Source: Myxococcales bacterium
GTDB taxonomy: Bacteria; Myxococcota_A; Polyangia; Nannocystales; Nannocystaceae
Length of the DNA: 64,000 bases
Direction of reading: 5' to 3'
Assembly (NCBI GenBank): GCA_020633335.1
Contig: JACKDU010000011.1
Span: 310,001 to 374,000, forward strand
The notes under the pieces were generated by a model that was given only the letters and a program-made list of their open reading frames with translations, ran no database searches and was not told the DNA's origin. Both the position numbers and the translations under genes were made by a program. Position 1 is the first letter of the stretch. Each line of letters begins with the position of its first letter. Shown piece by piece: positions 9,442 to 17,625 of the stretch.

Positions 9442-9939
9442 CTAGCCGCGGGACGGGAAGATCCCCTGGAGCGCGATGATGTAGTTCACCACGACGTAGG
9501 GCTGGATGTTGGAGACGGGCTGGTTGCCGCCGGCGTTGCTGATCGTGTTGGCGGGCGCGCTCTTGTCGGCGGTCTCGCCGTAGATCTCGCTGGCCGCGAG
9601 GTAGCCGGCCTGCTTGGTCGCGGCGCCCTCGCCGTTCATCGCCAGCGTGTGGTTGTGGCTCGGCATCTGGTTGACGGTGAGGGTGACGCTCTCGGCGCCG
9701 CCCTTCTGGCCGAGGCGGTAGTCCGAGAGGCCCGGGCCGTGGCCCGCGTGGATCGGCGCCCGGCCGCGGAGGTCGGGGAGGGCGAAGGTGGTCCGGCCGT
9801 CGCCGCCGTAGGTCGTCCCGAGGATCGAGAAGAGCGCCTGATTCTGCGAGATCGGCAGGAGCTGGCCGTCACAGAGGGCCCACCCGCGGGGGGCGAAGTT
9901 GCCAGCGAACATCATGATTTGGCCGAGGAAGGGTTCCAT
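9442..9939 (-). CDS. Phage tail-collar domain protein (MdpB-like), upstream paralogue
   Basis: A 165-residue paralogue of the neighbouring gene, 28 bases upstream of it and in the same direction. It shares the same N-terminus (MEPFLGQIMMFAGNFAPRGW) and PDLRGR block. Differences cluster in loops: ISQNQALF against IASNTALF, and VNQMPSHNHT against VAQLPNHNHS. The start is preceded by AGGAGAA and, further upstream, by a possible -10 (TATAAG at 9969-9974). The two genes probably form one transcript that arose by duplication. Confidence 0.9.
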   Translation of the reverse strand: MEPFLGQIMMFAGNFAPRGWALCDGQLLPISQNQALFSILGTTYGGDGRTTFALPDLRGRAPIHAGHGPGLSDYRLGQKGGAESVTLTVNQMPSHNHTLAMNGEGAATKQAGYLAASEIYGETADKSAPANTISNAGGNQPVSNIQPYVVVNYIIALQGIFPSRG

Positions 9940-9968
9940 CGAGTGCTTCTCCTGGGGGTACGCGACGG

Positions 9969-9974
9969 CTTATA
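9969..9974 (-). promoter_or_regulatory. Possible -10 of the tail-collar pair
   Basis: The reverse strand reads TATAAG about 29 bases before the ATG at 9939, upstream of a good Shine-Dalgarno sequence. No clear -35 is seen; upstream lies the terminator hairpin of boxB. Confidence 0.35.
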
Positions 9975-9987
9975 GCAGGCAAACGCA

Positions 9988-10015
9988 GAGCGCGTCTCCC
10001 GAGGGAGACGCGCTC
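9988..10015 (-). terminator. Strong hairpin downstream of boxB
   Basis: A perfect 13-bp inverted repeat (9988-10000 with 10003-10015) with a two-base centre lies 40 bases past the boxB stop. On the reverse strand it is followed by GCGTTT rather than a full T-run. Confidence 0.6.
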
Positions 10016-10055
10016 AAATGAACATTGGGACAGGCGCGCTCGCGCGCCCGCGCGA

Positions 10056-11477
10056 CTACGCGCGGACGTAGGCGAAGTCGAGATCCTGGCCGCCGATCCC
10101 CTTCGCCGGCGGCGCGATCCAGTTGGCGAACTTGCCGGGCTCGCGCACGCGCACCATGATCGAGCGGAGGTACTCGTTGTCGGCGGGCGAGAGGAGCCAC
10201 TCGTCCCTGCGGCGCTCGAACTCGTCCGCGCTGACGAGGTCGCCCGCCGGGTTGAAGGCGTGGGCGGCGTAGAGGCCCTGGTGACGGTGGAAGCGGCGGC
10301 TCGGGAGGGTGAGGCGGGTCGACGAGCCCATCGCCTCGAGGAGGCGGTTCCACTTCCGGAGCGCGCGCTCGCAGTCCTTGATGTAGTCGTCGCGGAGGAC
10401 CTCGTTCATCGCGTTGCGGAGCGGGATGTCGACCTCCTTGAGCGCGCCCTCCTCGACCACCGTGAGGCGGTAGTGGTCCTCGATGACCCGGTGGTCGGTG
10501 TAGCGCTGGGCCTCCTTGAAGCGCCCCTTGAGGCCGGCGCCGAAGTAGTTGGCGGCGTTCGACGAGATCTCGCCGCCGAAGAGGTCGAGGCAGTAGGTGA
10601 ACCAGTAGTTGATCGCCCGCTGGATCGTCTCGAAGTCGATCCCGCCCTGGTTGCGGATGTCCCCATTGGGGTCGAGGCGCTCGAGCTCGGCCGAGCGCTT
10701 GATGATCCGCTCGAGCCCGGTCTCGCCGACGAAGAGGTGGAAGGCCTCCTCGGTGAGCATGAAGTCGCAGGAGCGCGCGAGCGGGTCGAAGGCGCTCTCG
10801 CGGAGGGCGGCGAGCTGGTACTTGCCGTCGCGGTCGGTGAACATCGTGAAGGCGAAGAAGCTCAGCCAGTGGTCGCAGGGCTGGTTGAAGGCGCCGAGGA
10901 TCCGCGGCTTGTCGGGGTCGCCGGAGCGCCGCTGGAGGAGCTCGTCGGCCTCGTCGCGGCCGTCGCGGCCGAAGTACTTGTGGAGGAGGTAGACCATCGC
11001 CCAGAGGTGGCGCCCCTCCTCGACGTTGACCTGGAAGAGCGAGCGCATGTCGTAGAGGCTCGGCGCGAGGTGGCCGAGGAGGCGCTGCTGCTCGACGCTC
11101 GCCGGCTCGGTGTCGGCCTGGGTGACGACGATCCGCCGGAGCGCGTTGCGGTGCTCGCCCGGGACCTCCTCCCAGGCCGGCTTGCCGGTCTCGTCGCCGA
11201 CGTGGATGAGCATCTCCCGGTCCCGCGGGGTCAGGAAGATCCCCCAGCGGTAGTCGGGCATCTTCACGTGGTCATAGTGGGCCCAGCCGTCGGTGTCGAC
11301 CGAGATCGCGGTCCGCAGGTAGACCTGGTCCTCGGCGAAGTCCGAGGGGCCCATGTCCCGCCACCACTCGAGGTACTTCGGCTGCCAGTGCTCGAGCGCG
11401 CGGCGGACCTTCGGGTCATCGGCGAGGCCGACGTTGTTGGGGATCTTCGCGTTGAGATCGACGGACGGGATCGACAT
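10056..11477 (-). CDS. boxB: Benzoyl-CoA 2,3-epoxidase, oxygenase subunit BoxB
   Basis: A 473-residue soluble di-iron oxygenase, the usual BoxB length. BoxB epoxidises benzoyl-CoA in the aerobic CoA-dependent benzoate pathway. The reductase BoxA supplies electrons and BoxC opens the ring. The known iron ligands appear intact at a constant offset from the Azoarcus numbering: Glu124, Glu154 and His157 (EEGRH), Asp215, and Glu244 and His247 (EEAFH). No boxA, boxC or benzoate-CoA ligase gene lies nearby, and flanking genes are unrelated, so the pathway is split or the enzyme serves another purpose. The gene stands alone, with a hairpin after its stop and a repeat-rich intergenic region before its start. 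Confidence 0.92.
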   Translation of the reverse strand: MSIPSVDLNAKIPNNVGLADDPKVRRALEHWQPKYLEWWRDMGPSDFAEDQVYLRTAISVDTDGWAHYDHVKMPDYRWGIFLTPRDREMLIHVGDETGKPAWEEVPGEHRNALRRIVVTQADTEPASVEQQRLLGHLAPSLYDMRSLFQVNVEEGRHLWAMVYLLHKYFGRDGRDEADELLQRRSGDPDKPRILGAFNQPCDHWLSFFAFTMFTDRDGKYQLAALRESAFDPLARSCDFMLTEEAFHLFVGETGLERIIKRSAELERLDPNGDIRNQGGIDFETIQRAINYWFTYCLDLFGGEISSNAANYFGAGLKGRFKEAQRYTDHRVIEDHYRLTVVEEGALKEVDIPLRNAMNEVLRDDYIKDCERALRKWNRLLEAMGSSTRLTLPSRRFHRHQGLYAAHAFNPAGDLVSADEFERRRDEWLLSPADNEYLRSIMVRVREPGKFANWIAPPAKGIGGQDLDFAYVRA

Positions 11478-11557
11478 GCGTGGCTATCTCCAGCGGTACC
11501 CATCTAATCTCGCGTGGCGTCCGCGAGTCGGCGAGCGAAAGACTTTCGTTCGCGACC

Positions 11558-11694
11558 GTGAGCTGACCTCCACTCCGCCGCTGCGCTTGCGCGGCGGCCC
11601 TCACGGAGGCGGCGTTCGTGAGCTGTGCGTCGTGAGCTGGACATCGTGACATCGAGGCCGTGAGCTGTGAGCTGTGAGCTGTCATGTGTGAGCT
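11558..11694. repeat. Seven copies of GTGAGCT
   Basis: The heptamer GTGAGCT occurs at 11558, 11618, 11632, 11660, 11667, 11674 and 11688. Three of these are directly tandem (11660-11680). They could be a repeated protein-binding site or slippage product. Confidence 0.6.
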
Positions 11695-11993
11695 ACGAAC
11701 GGTGCCGCTGCGTCAGGATCGACGTCGCTCGAGCGGGCGGTCGACGGGCGGTCGACCGACGTCGCCGCGGGCGCGCCCGACGGCGCGATCCACTGTCAGA
11801 ATAAAGATGTCCGAAGGGATATGTCCGCCGAGGCGGCGGCGACGATGCGCGGTGAAGATCACGGGTGCTGCGGGTCGGCGATCTCCTGGTCGATTGCGCT
11901 CACCCTCGAGGTCGCGCTCGCAGCCGCCACGCCGACGTCCACGCGGACGCCAAGAGATCGACCGAGGGCGTCCTCGGGCGGCCCGAGGAGAGG

Positions 11994-12065
11994 CCCGCAT
12001 ATCGGCCCGATTATCGCCCGCATCTCGGCCCGCATCTCGGCCCGCATCTCGGCCCACGACATCGG
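11994..12065. repeat. 12-bp tandem repeat, unit CCCGCATCTCGG
   Basis: Three perfect copies run from 12017 to 12052. Imperfect copies lie on both sides (11994-12005, 12006-12016, 12053-12065). A 12-bp unit keeps the reading frame, yet no real gene covers it. Confidence 0.7.
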
Positions 12066-12107
12066 CCCGAGGCTCGCCGCGAATACCGTTCAGATGCCCG
12101 CTCTGTG

Positions 12108-12137
12108 GTGATCCGCGGTGATCCGCGATGATCCGCG
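12108..12137. repeat. 10-bp tandem repeat, unit GTGATCCGCG
   Basis: Two perfect copies and one copy with a single change (ATGATCCGCG) sit head to tail, close to one helical turn apart. Confidence 0.6.
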
Positions 12138-12507
12138 ATCGCCCGGTTGACCCGGGTCGCGCTCGGGAAGGAGGGGGTCGGCGAGGCGCGGACCCGCGGC
12201 AGAGCGCACGCGCATTTTCGGGGGCCTGGAGCCCCATCCGTCACGCTCGCGCGCTGGCCCCCCGTGGCTGTCTTTCGTCGACATTTTCACCGCGCCCTGG
12301 TACTCATGAGTTGTCATGGCGAGGGCCAGGAGCACGCGACGATGACCGGCGGATCGATCGCCGGTCACTCAAGTTCGTGTGCGGCCCTCGTCGGCATTGT
12401 CCCGTGGATCGAGGCGGTCGAGATGGCCGCGACATGGCCGCGACGGGGAGCGGGGTATCGATCGCCTGCGCACTCGTCGTGGTAGGTACATTTGTGCGAG
12501 GAGAAAC

Positions 12508-13113
<606 letters not shown>

Positions 13114-13131
13114 CGAATAGCTCGCTCGAAG

Positions 13132-13178
13132 GAGCGGCGACGAGCGCCCACCCGGGCGTTCGCGCCGCTCTTTTCTTT
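13132..13178 (+). terminator. Rho-independent terminator of the RRM gene
   Basis: A long GC-rich inverted repeat (about 13132-13170, with a small internal bulge) is followed by TTTTCTTT. It lies about 20 bases past the RRM stop. Confidence 0.8.
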
Positions 13179-13208
13179 CGCCGACCGGGCCGCGGGGGCC
13201 CGCCCCGG

Positions 13209-14441
13209 CTACTCGTCGACCCGCCGCAGGATCATCGACGTGTTGATCCCGCCGAAGGCGAAGTTGTTGGTCATGATCACCCGCGGCTCGGCGTCGCGGC
13301 GCTCGCGGATGTAGTCGAGGTCGGCGCAGCGCGGGTCGACCCGGGCGAGGTTGCGGGTCGGCGCGAGGAAGCGGTCGCGGAACATCGCCAGCGAGTAGAT
13401 CGCCTCGATCGCCCCGCAGGCCCCGAGGGTGTGGCCGGTGAAGCTCTTCGACGAGGAGATCGGCACCGCCCGCCCGAAGACCCGGCGGGTCGCCTGCGAC
13501 TCGGCGATGTCGCCGATCTCGGTCGCGGTCCCGTGGGCGTTGACGTAGTCGATCGTCGCCGGGTCGATCCCGGCGTCGCGGAGCGAGAGGAGCATCGCCC
13601 CGGCCATCCCGTCCTCCGAGGGCGAGGTGACGTGCATCCCGTCGCAGTTGGTCCCGTAGCCGATGAGCTCGCCGTAGATCTTCGCCCCGCGGGCGCGGGC
13701 GCGCTCGTAGCTCTCGAGGACCAGGGTGCCCGCCCCCTCGCCGATCACCAGGCCGTCGCGGGCGGCGTCGAAGGGGCGGGGGCTCGCGTCGGGGCGCTCG
13801 TTGTAGCCGGCCGAGGTCGCGAACATCAGGTCGAAGGTCGCGGCCGAGGCGAAGTGGAGCTCCTCGGCCCCGCCGGCGACCATCACCTCCTGGAGGCCGT
13901 ACTTCACCGACTCGTAGGCGTAGCCGATCGCCTGGGCGCCGCTGGTGCAGGCCGAGCAGGTCGGGATGATCCGCCCGCGGATCTGGAAGAAGAGCGCGAG
14001 GTTGGCCGCGCAGGTGTGGCTCATCATCTTGAGGTAGGAGTTCCCCGAGAGCCCCTTCAGCGAGTAGTTGGTGAAGAGGGTCCCGCAGAACTCCTCCATC
14101 GCGTCGGAGGAGCCGGTGGTCGAGCCGTAGGCGAGGCCGACCCGCCCCGACGAGACCAGCTCGGGGTCGAGGCCGGCGTCGGCGATCGCCGCCTCGGTCG
14201 CGTAGGTCGCGAGGAGCGAGACCCGCCCCATCGACCGGATCTTCTTGCGGGGGTAGCGGCCCTTGAGATCGAGGCCGACGACGCCGGCGAGCTTGGTCCG
14301 GAGGTCGCCGATCCGGTCCCACTCGGGCATCGCCCGGATCCCGTGGCGCCCGGTCTGGAGGGCGGCGCTGACCTCATCGAGGCCCTCGCCGATCGGTGAG
14401 GTGACCCCGAGCCCGGTGATGACGACCCGCTGCGGCTGCAT
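13209..14441 (-). CDS. Beta-ketoacyl-ACP synthase (FabF/KAS II-like)
   Basis: A 410-residue condensing enzyme of the thiolase fold that elongates an acyl-ACP with malonyl-ACP. The catalytic triad is intact: Cys165 in SACTSGAQ, His303 in NAHGTAT and His337 in FTGHTLG. The Gly-rich C-terminal motif NNFAFGGINTS is also present. Length is normal for the family. It is the last gene of a leftward set, after an acyl carrier protein (109-base gap) and a halogenase-like flavoenzyme. That setting fits aryl-polyene or flexirubin-type polyene synthesis better than housekeeping fatty-acid synthesis. The ATG at 14441 is preceded by AAGGAA. Specific product assignment is an inference. Confidence 0.9.
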   Translation of the reverse strand: MQPQRVVITGLGVTSPIGEGLDEVSAALQTGRHGIRAMPEWDRIGDLRTKLAGVVGLDLKGRYPRKKIRSMGRVSLLATYATEAAIADAGLDPELVSSGRVGLAYGSTTGSSDAMEEFCGTLFTNYSLKGLSGNSYLKMMSHTCAANLALFFQIRGRIIPTCSACTSGAQAIGYAYESVKYGLQEVMVAGGAEELHFASAATFDLMFATSAGYNERPDASPRPFDAARDGLVIGEGAGTLVLESYERARARGAKIYGELIGYGTNCDGMHVTSPSEDGMAGAMLLSLRDAGIDPATIDYVNAHGTATEIGDIAESQATRRVFGRAVPISSSKSFTGHTLGACGAIEAIYSLAMFRDRFLAPTRNLARVDPRCADLDYIRERRDAEPRVIMTNNFAFGGINTSMILRRVDE

Positions 14442-14562
14442 CGAGGTTCCTTGTACGGGGTGGGCAGGCCGCCGGCAAGGGCCGGTCCGGGCTCACCCCT
14501 CCCAGGCGCACGGGAGGCGCCCAGGCGGCGCCCAGGCGGCGCTCAGGCGCTCAGGGCGGCGG

Positions 14563-14853
14563 CTAGGAGGCGGCGCCCTCGTCCCCGCCGGCGGCCGCCT
14601 CGCCGTCGCCCTTGGCGAGCTCGCGCTCGACCAGGTCGACGACGTCCTTGACCGTCCGGATCGAGCGGGCGACCTCGGCCTCGATCCGCTTGCCGGTGAT
14701 CGCGTGGATCTCGACGAACATGTCGACCATGTCGATGCTGTCGAGGTCGAGGTCCTCGAAGAGGTTGACGTCGGGGCCGATGTCGCCGGCGTCGAGCTCG
14801 AAGGTGCCTACGAGGATCTCGACGAGGTGGTTGTAGATTTCGTCGCGCGTCAT
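14563..14853 (-). CDS. Acyl carrier protein
   Basis: A 96-residue acidic protein with the phosphopantetheine site LDLDSIDMVD (Ser39), as in type II fatty-acid and polyketide carriers. The last 15 residues form an Ala/Gly/Glu tail absent from housekeeping AcpP. It lies between the ketosynthase and halogenase-like genes, all in the same direction, so it probably carries the chain those enzymes act on. A TACCAT hexamer lies 21 bases before the ATG, a possible internal promoter. Confidence 0.93.
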   Translation of the reverse strand: MTRDEIYNHLVEILVGTFELDAGDIGPDVNLFEDLDLDSIDMVDMFVEIHAITGKRIEAEVARSIRTVKDVVDLVERELAKGDGEAAAGGDEGAAS

Positions 14854-14932
14854 GGCCGTGGGGCTCGGGCGGGAATGGTAGCCAGGGGGGCAGGTGCGGG
14901 CAAGGGCGCGCGGCCCATGGTCTCCTGGAGCC

Positions 14933-16507
14933 TCAGATCAGCGTCTGATCCGAGAAGGCCGCGAGATCGAGGGGGGGGACCTCGGCGTCGGGTCCGTGGA
15001 GGATCCGGTGGGCCCGATCACGGATCAGGTTGAAGAGCGCGACGTTGACCTCCATCACCCGACGGCGAGAGCGCGGCGCGAAGATCTCGTCGAGGAAGTC
15101 GATGTGCTCGATCCCGTACGTGAATTGCCCGAGGTTCGAGCGGTAGTAGTTGCCCTGGCGCTTGAGCTCGACCCCCAGCTTGTGGAAGAGCGCCGCGAAC
15201 CTCTCCTGCCCGTCGAGGATCGGCACCTGCCGCCGGAGCTCGGCCCGGAGCTGGCGAGCGTCGAGGTGGAGGTCGTTGATGTAGAGGTGCCCCCAGATGT
15301 TGTAGTAGGAGGCGATGTCGAAGGACCACTTCAGGCAGAGGAGCTCGTAGGAGCCGAGCACCGGGTAGAGGTGCTTGTAGATCAGCATCGTCGACTTGAA
15401 GCGGTAGCGCATGTACTGGTCGTAGGTCGTCGCCAGCGCCCGCACCTCGTCGGCCGCCTCGCCCGCGACCTCACGGCGGATCAGGTCGGTGATGTAGTCG
15501 TTCTCGAGGGCGATGAAGTCGGAGCCCGGCGAGTAGAAGGGGTCGGAGAAGGCCGCCGACTCGCCGGTGAGGTACCAGCCGTCGGGGCTGAAGTAGCGGG
15601 TGGTCGCGTAGGCGAGCTGCTTGTAGCCCATCACGTCGATCTGCTCGGCGCCCGCGAGGAGGTCGCGGACCGCCCGGTGGCGATCGAGGAAGGCGGCGAA
15701 GCCCTCGGGCTTGCGCATCGCGTCGGAGAAGACCCCGTGCTCGCAGACCACGCCGACCGAGGTGAGGCCGCGGCCGATCGGGATAAACCAGATCCAGTAG
15801 CCGGGGTAGCAGAAGTGGTTGGTCGAGAGCGTGCGGTGGGTGAACCTGACCCGCTTGTTCCACGCCGGGTCGTGGATCTGGTCCATGTCGGCGACCCCGC
15901 GGTAGCGCCCCCACACCGAGGCGATCCCGTGGTCGTCGATCGGCACCCGGAGCCGCTGCTGGCGGGCGAGGACGCTGGCGCGGCCGCTCGCGTCGACCAC
16001 CCAGCGGCAGCGGACGTCGAGGGTCTCGCCCTCGGCGCTGAGGACCGTCAGGCGGTGGCTGCGGGGGCGCGCGCCGGACTCGTCGAGGTTGACCTCCATC
16101 ACCCGCGCGCCGAGGCGGAGGTCGACGCCGTCCTCGCGGTTCATCGCCCAGAGGTCGGCCTCGAGGCGGGCGCGATCGACCTGGAAGGCGGGCAGCGGCG
16201 GGAAGCCGTTGGAGCCGAGCTCGCTCATCTTCGTCAGCTCGGCGTCGCGCTCGGGCGTGTCGAAGAAGAAGCGGAGGCCGTTCTTCGGGAGGTGCCGATC
16301 GTAGAGGTAGCTCGAGAGGCCGAGCCGGCGGCTCAGGTAGTGGCTGGCGATCTCGACCGTCGACTCGCCGACCTTGAACGAGCTCTCGGTCGAGCGCTCA
16401 AAGACCGCGACCGAGAGCGCGGGGAGGGTCTGGCGGAGCTGACGGGCGAGGAGCGAGCCGGCGAGGCCGCCCCCGATGATCGCTACATCGACGCTGAGGT
16501 CACGCAC
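14933..16507 (-). CDS. Flavin-dependent halogenase-like oxidoreductase
   Basis: A 524-residue soluble flavoprotein of the tryptophan-halogenase superfamily. The N-terminal FAD motif is IIGGGLAGSLLA. Both signatures of flavin-dependent halogenases can be seen: a Lys in LPKNGLRF (Lys75, equivalent to the catalytic Lys79 of PrnA) and WxWxIP as WIWFIP (residues 238-243). A second FAD motif is GWYLTGESAAFSDPF (310-324). The start is GTG at 16507. It sits between an ApeI/FabZ-like dehydratase and an acyl carrier protein. Xanthomonadin clusters pair a halogenase with such genes, and flexirubin clusters carry related flavin oxidases. Halogenation of a carrier-bound aromatic or polyene is plausible; hydroxylation is the alternative. 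Confidence 0.8.
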   Translation of the reverse strand: MRDLSVDVAIIGGGLAGSLLARQLRQTLPALSVAVFERSTESSFKVGESTVEIASHYLSRRLGLSSYLYDRHLPKNGLRFFFDTPERDAELTKMSELGSNGFPPLPAFQVDRARLEADLWAMNREDGVDLRLGARVMEVNLDESGARPRSHRLTVLSAEGETLDVRCRWVVDASGRASVLARQQRLRVPIDDHGIASVWGRYRGVADMDQIHDPAWNKRVRFTHRTLSTNHFCYPGYWIWFIPIGRGLTSVGVVCEHGVFSDAMRKPEGFAAFLDRHRAVRDLLAGAEQIDVMGYKQLAYATTRYFSPDGWYLTGESAAFSDPFYSPGSDFIALENDYITDLIRREVAGEAADEVRALATTYDQYMRYRFKSTMLIYKHLYPVLGSYELLCLKWSFDIASYYNIWGHLYINDLHLDARQLRAELRRQVPILDGQERFAALFHKLGVELKRQGNYYRSNLGQFTYGIEHIDFLDEIFAPRSRRRVMEVNVALFNLIRDRAHRILHGPDAEVPPLDLAAFSDQTLI

Positions 16508-16565
16508 GCCGACAAGGGTCCGGCGGCTCGCCCGGAGCGTCCAGGGTAGTCGGGCGTTAGCCGCC

Positions 16566-16961
16566 TCACGCGGGCGCGGGCGCGGGCGGCGGGAACTCGA
16601 CGACGCCCTCCGAGCAGGCCCGGCCCTCGCGCGTCAGGCGGAAGCGGACCTGGGGGCCGCCGCCGGGTCGCTCGAGGTGGAGCTGGAGCGAGGCGCCGGG
16701 GAAGACCGGCTGCCGCCACTTGAGGCGGCTGAGGCGGCGCGGCGCGCCGAGATCGGGCCAGGCGCGGGCGATCTCGTGGAGGATCAGCGGGGCGAGCTGA
16801 GCGACGCCGGGGAGGATCGGGAAGCCCGGGAAGTGGCCGTCGAAGTAGAGCATCTCCGCCGGGACCTCGACCGCGAGCTCGACCCGCTCGCCGCCGTCCG
16901 CGAGCGCCTCGCGGGCGAGCTCGCGGGTGGGGAAGCGGCGGCGGAGCGGCGGCGCGGACAT
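16566..16961 (-). CDS. Hotdog-fold 3-hydroxyacyl-ACP dehydratase (FabZ/ApeI-like)
   Basis: A 131-residue single-hotdog protein with the dehydratase active-site loop YFDGHFPGFPILPGVAQL (His43). It would dehydrate 3-hydroxyacyl-ACP to give the enoyl unit of a polyene. The length and the short N-terminus match ApeI-type enzymes of aryl-polyene clusters. A longer in-frame start at 17174 adds a disordered Arg/Pro stretch and is rejected. The ATG at 16961 has TACCCT 8 bases upstream. It is the first gene of the leftward set and is 58 bases from the halogenase-like gene. Confidence 0.82.
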   Translation of the reverse strand: MSAPPLRRRFPTRELAREALADGGERVELAVEVPAEMLYFDGHFPGFPILPGVAQLAPLILHEIARAWPDLGAPRRLSRLKWRQPVFPGASLQLHLERPGGGPQVRFRLTREGRACSEGVVEFPPPAPAPA

Positions 16962-16969
16962 CGGCGCGG

Positions 16970-16975
16970 AGGGTA
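16970..16975 (-). promoter_or_regulatory. TACCCT element before the dehydratase
   Basis: The reverse strand reads TACCCT 8 bases before the ATG at 16961. Another TACCCT on the same strand (16543-16548) lies 35 bases before the halogenase-like start. Confidence 0.45.
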
Positions 16976-17088
16976 GCAGGTCGGCGGCGGCGGACGCGAA
17001 GGATCGCCGCTCGTGATCGCCGTCACGCGGGCGAGGGGCCGCGCGAGGGGGTGCGCTCGGCGCCCTGGGACGTGATAGCGTGCGCGCC

Positions 17089-17607
17089 ATGCGACTCCTG
17101 GCCCACACCGCGATCTTCGGCGCGCTCCTCCTCTCCTTCGGCTGTCGGGGGCCCTCGGGCCTGCCCGGCAACAAGCAGATCGGCGAGCTCAGCGACGACG
17201 AGCAGAAGGAGGCGTGTGAGAACGTCGCCGACTACTACGACAAGAAGATCGGCGAGGAGAAGCTCAAGGACTTCGCCTGCGTGACCGCCGGGGTCTTCGC
17301 CGCCGCCCTCAGCGGCGGTGACGTGGCGATCTGCGAGGCCGCCTACATGGACTGCCTCGCGGCCCCCGACGACGGCACGATGGACGACACGACCTGCGAG
17401 GTGTCGAACGACGCGCCCTCCTGCACCGCGACGGTCGCCGAGTACGACGACTGCCTCGAGGAGCAGGTCGACGCGCTGAAGGACTTCCTCGACGGCTACT
17501 CCTGCGCGACCGCGGCCTCGAGCATGCTGCCCGAGACCGGCCCGGCGTGCATGGCCCTCGCCCAGAAGTGCCCGGAGCTCTTCTCCGACAACGGCGAGGG
17601 GACCTAG
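17089..17607 (+). CDS. Small Cys-rich lipoprotein of unknown function
   Basis: A 172-residue lipoprotein. The signal peptide ends LLLSFGC. The mature part is acidic and has about ten Cys, probably in disulfides (CVTAGVF, CEAAYMDCLA, CEVSNDAPSC, YDDCLEE). I recognise no family. The ATG at 17089 is preferred over a GTG at 17080; a GATAGC hexamer ends 9 bases before the ATG, consistent with a leaderless start. The stop is 18 bases from the M28 peptidase gene in the same direction, so the two may be co-transcribed. Confidence 0.8.
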   Translation: MRLLAHTAIFGALLLSFGCRGPSGLPGNKQIGELSDDEQKEACENVADYYDKKIGEEKLKDFACVTAGVFAAALSGGDVAICEAAYMDCLAAPDDGTMDDTTCEVSNDAPSCTATVAEYDDCLEEQVDALKDFLDGYSCATAASSMLPETGPACMALAQKCPELFSDNGEGT

Positions 17608-17625
17608 CCAGGCGAGGACGGCGAG

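Larger units (their letters stand above)
11478..12507. other. 1-kb repeat-rich intergenic region
   Basis: I find no credible gene in these 1,030 bases between boxB and the RRM gene, which are divergent. Open frames here follow the tandem repeats, lack start signals and give low-complexity Arg/Pro products. The region holds three families of short tandem repeats (listed separately) and is visibly less GC-biased than neighbouring genes. Its 3' part must carry the leader and promoter of the RNA-binding protein gene. Confidence 0.6.

Noticed and set aside
8916..9939. Prophage remnant
   Set aside because: Only tail-collar proteins are present; no integrase, capsid, portal or lysis genes and no att sites.
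11994..12065. CRISPR array
   Set aside because: The repeat unit is 12 bases and directly tandem, without spacers of even length and without cas genes.
11821..12131. Overlapping small open frames in the repeat-rich intergenic region
   Set aside because: They translate the 12-bp repeat as short peptide repeats, have no ribosome sites and no family resemblance.
12379..12507. Longer start for the RRM protein
   Set aside because: The added residues are Arg/Ser-rich and unrelated to RRM proteins, while the GTG at 12508 has a clear AGGAG and begins the RRM directly.
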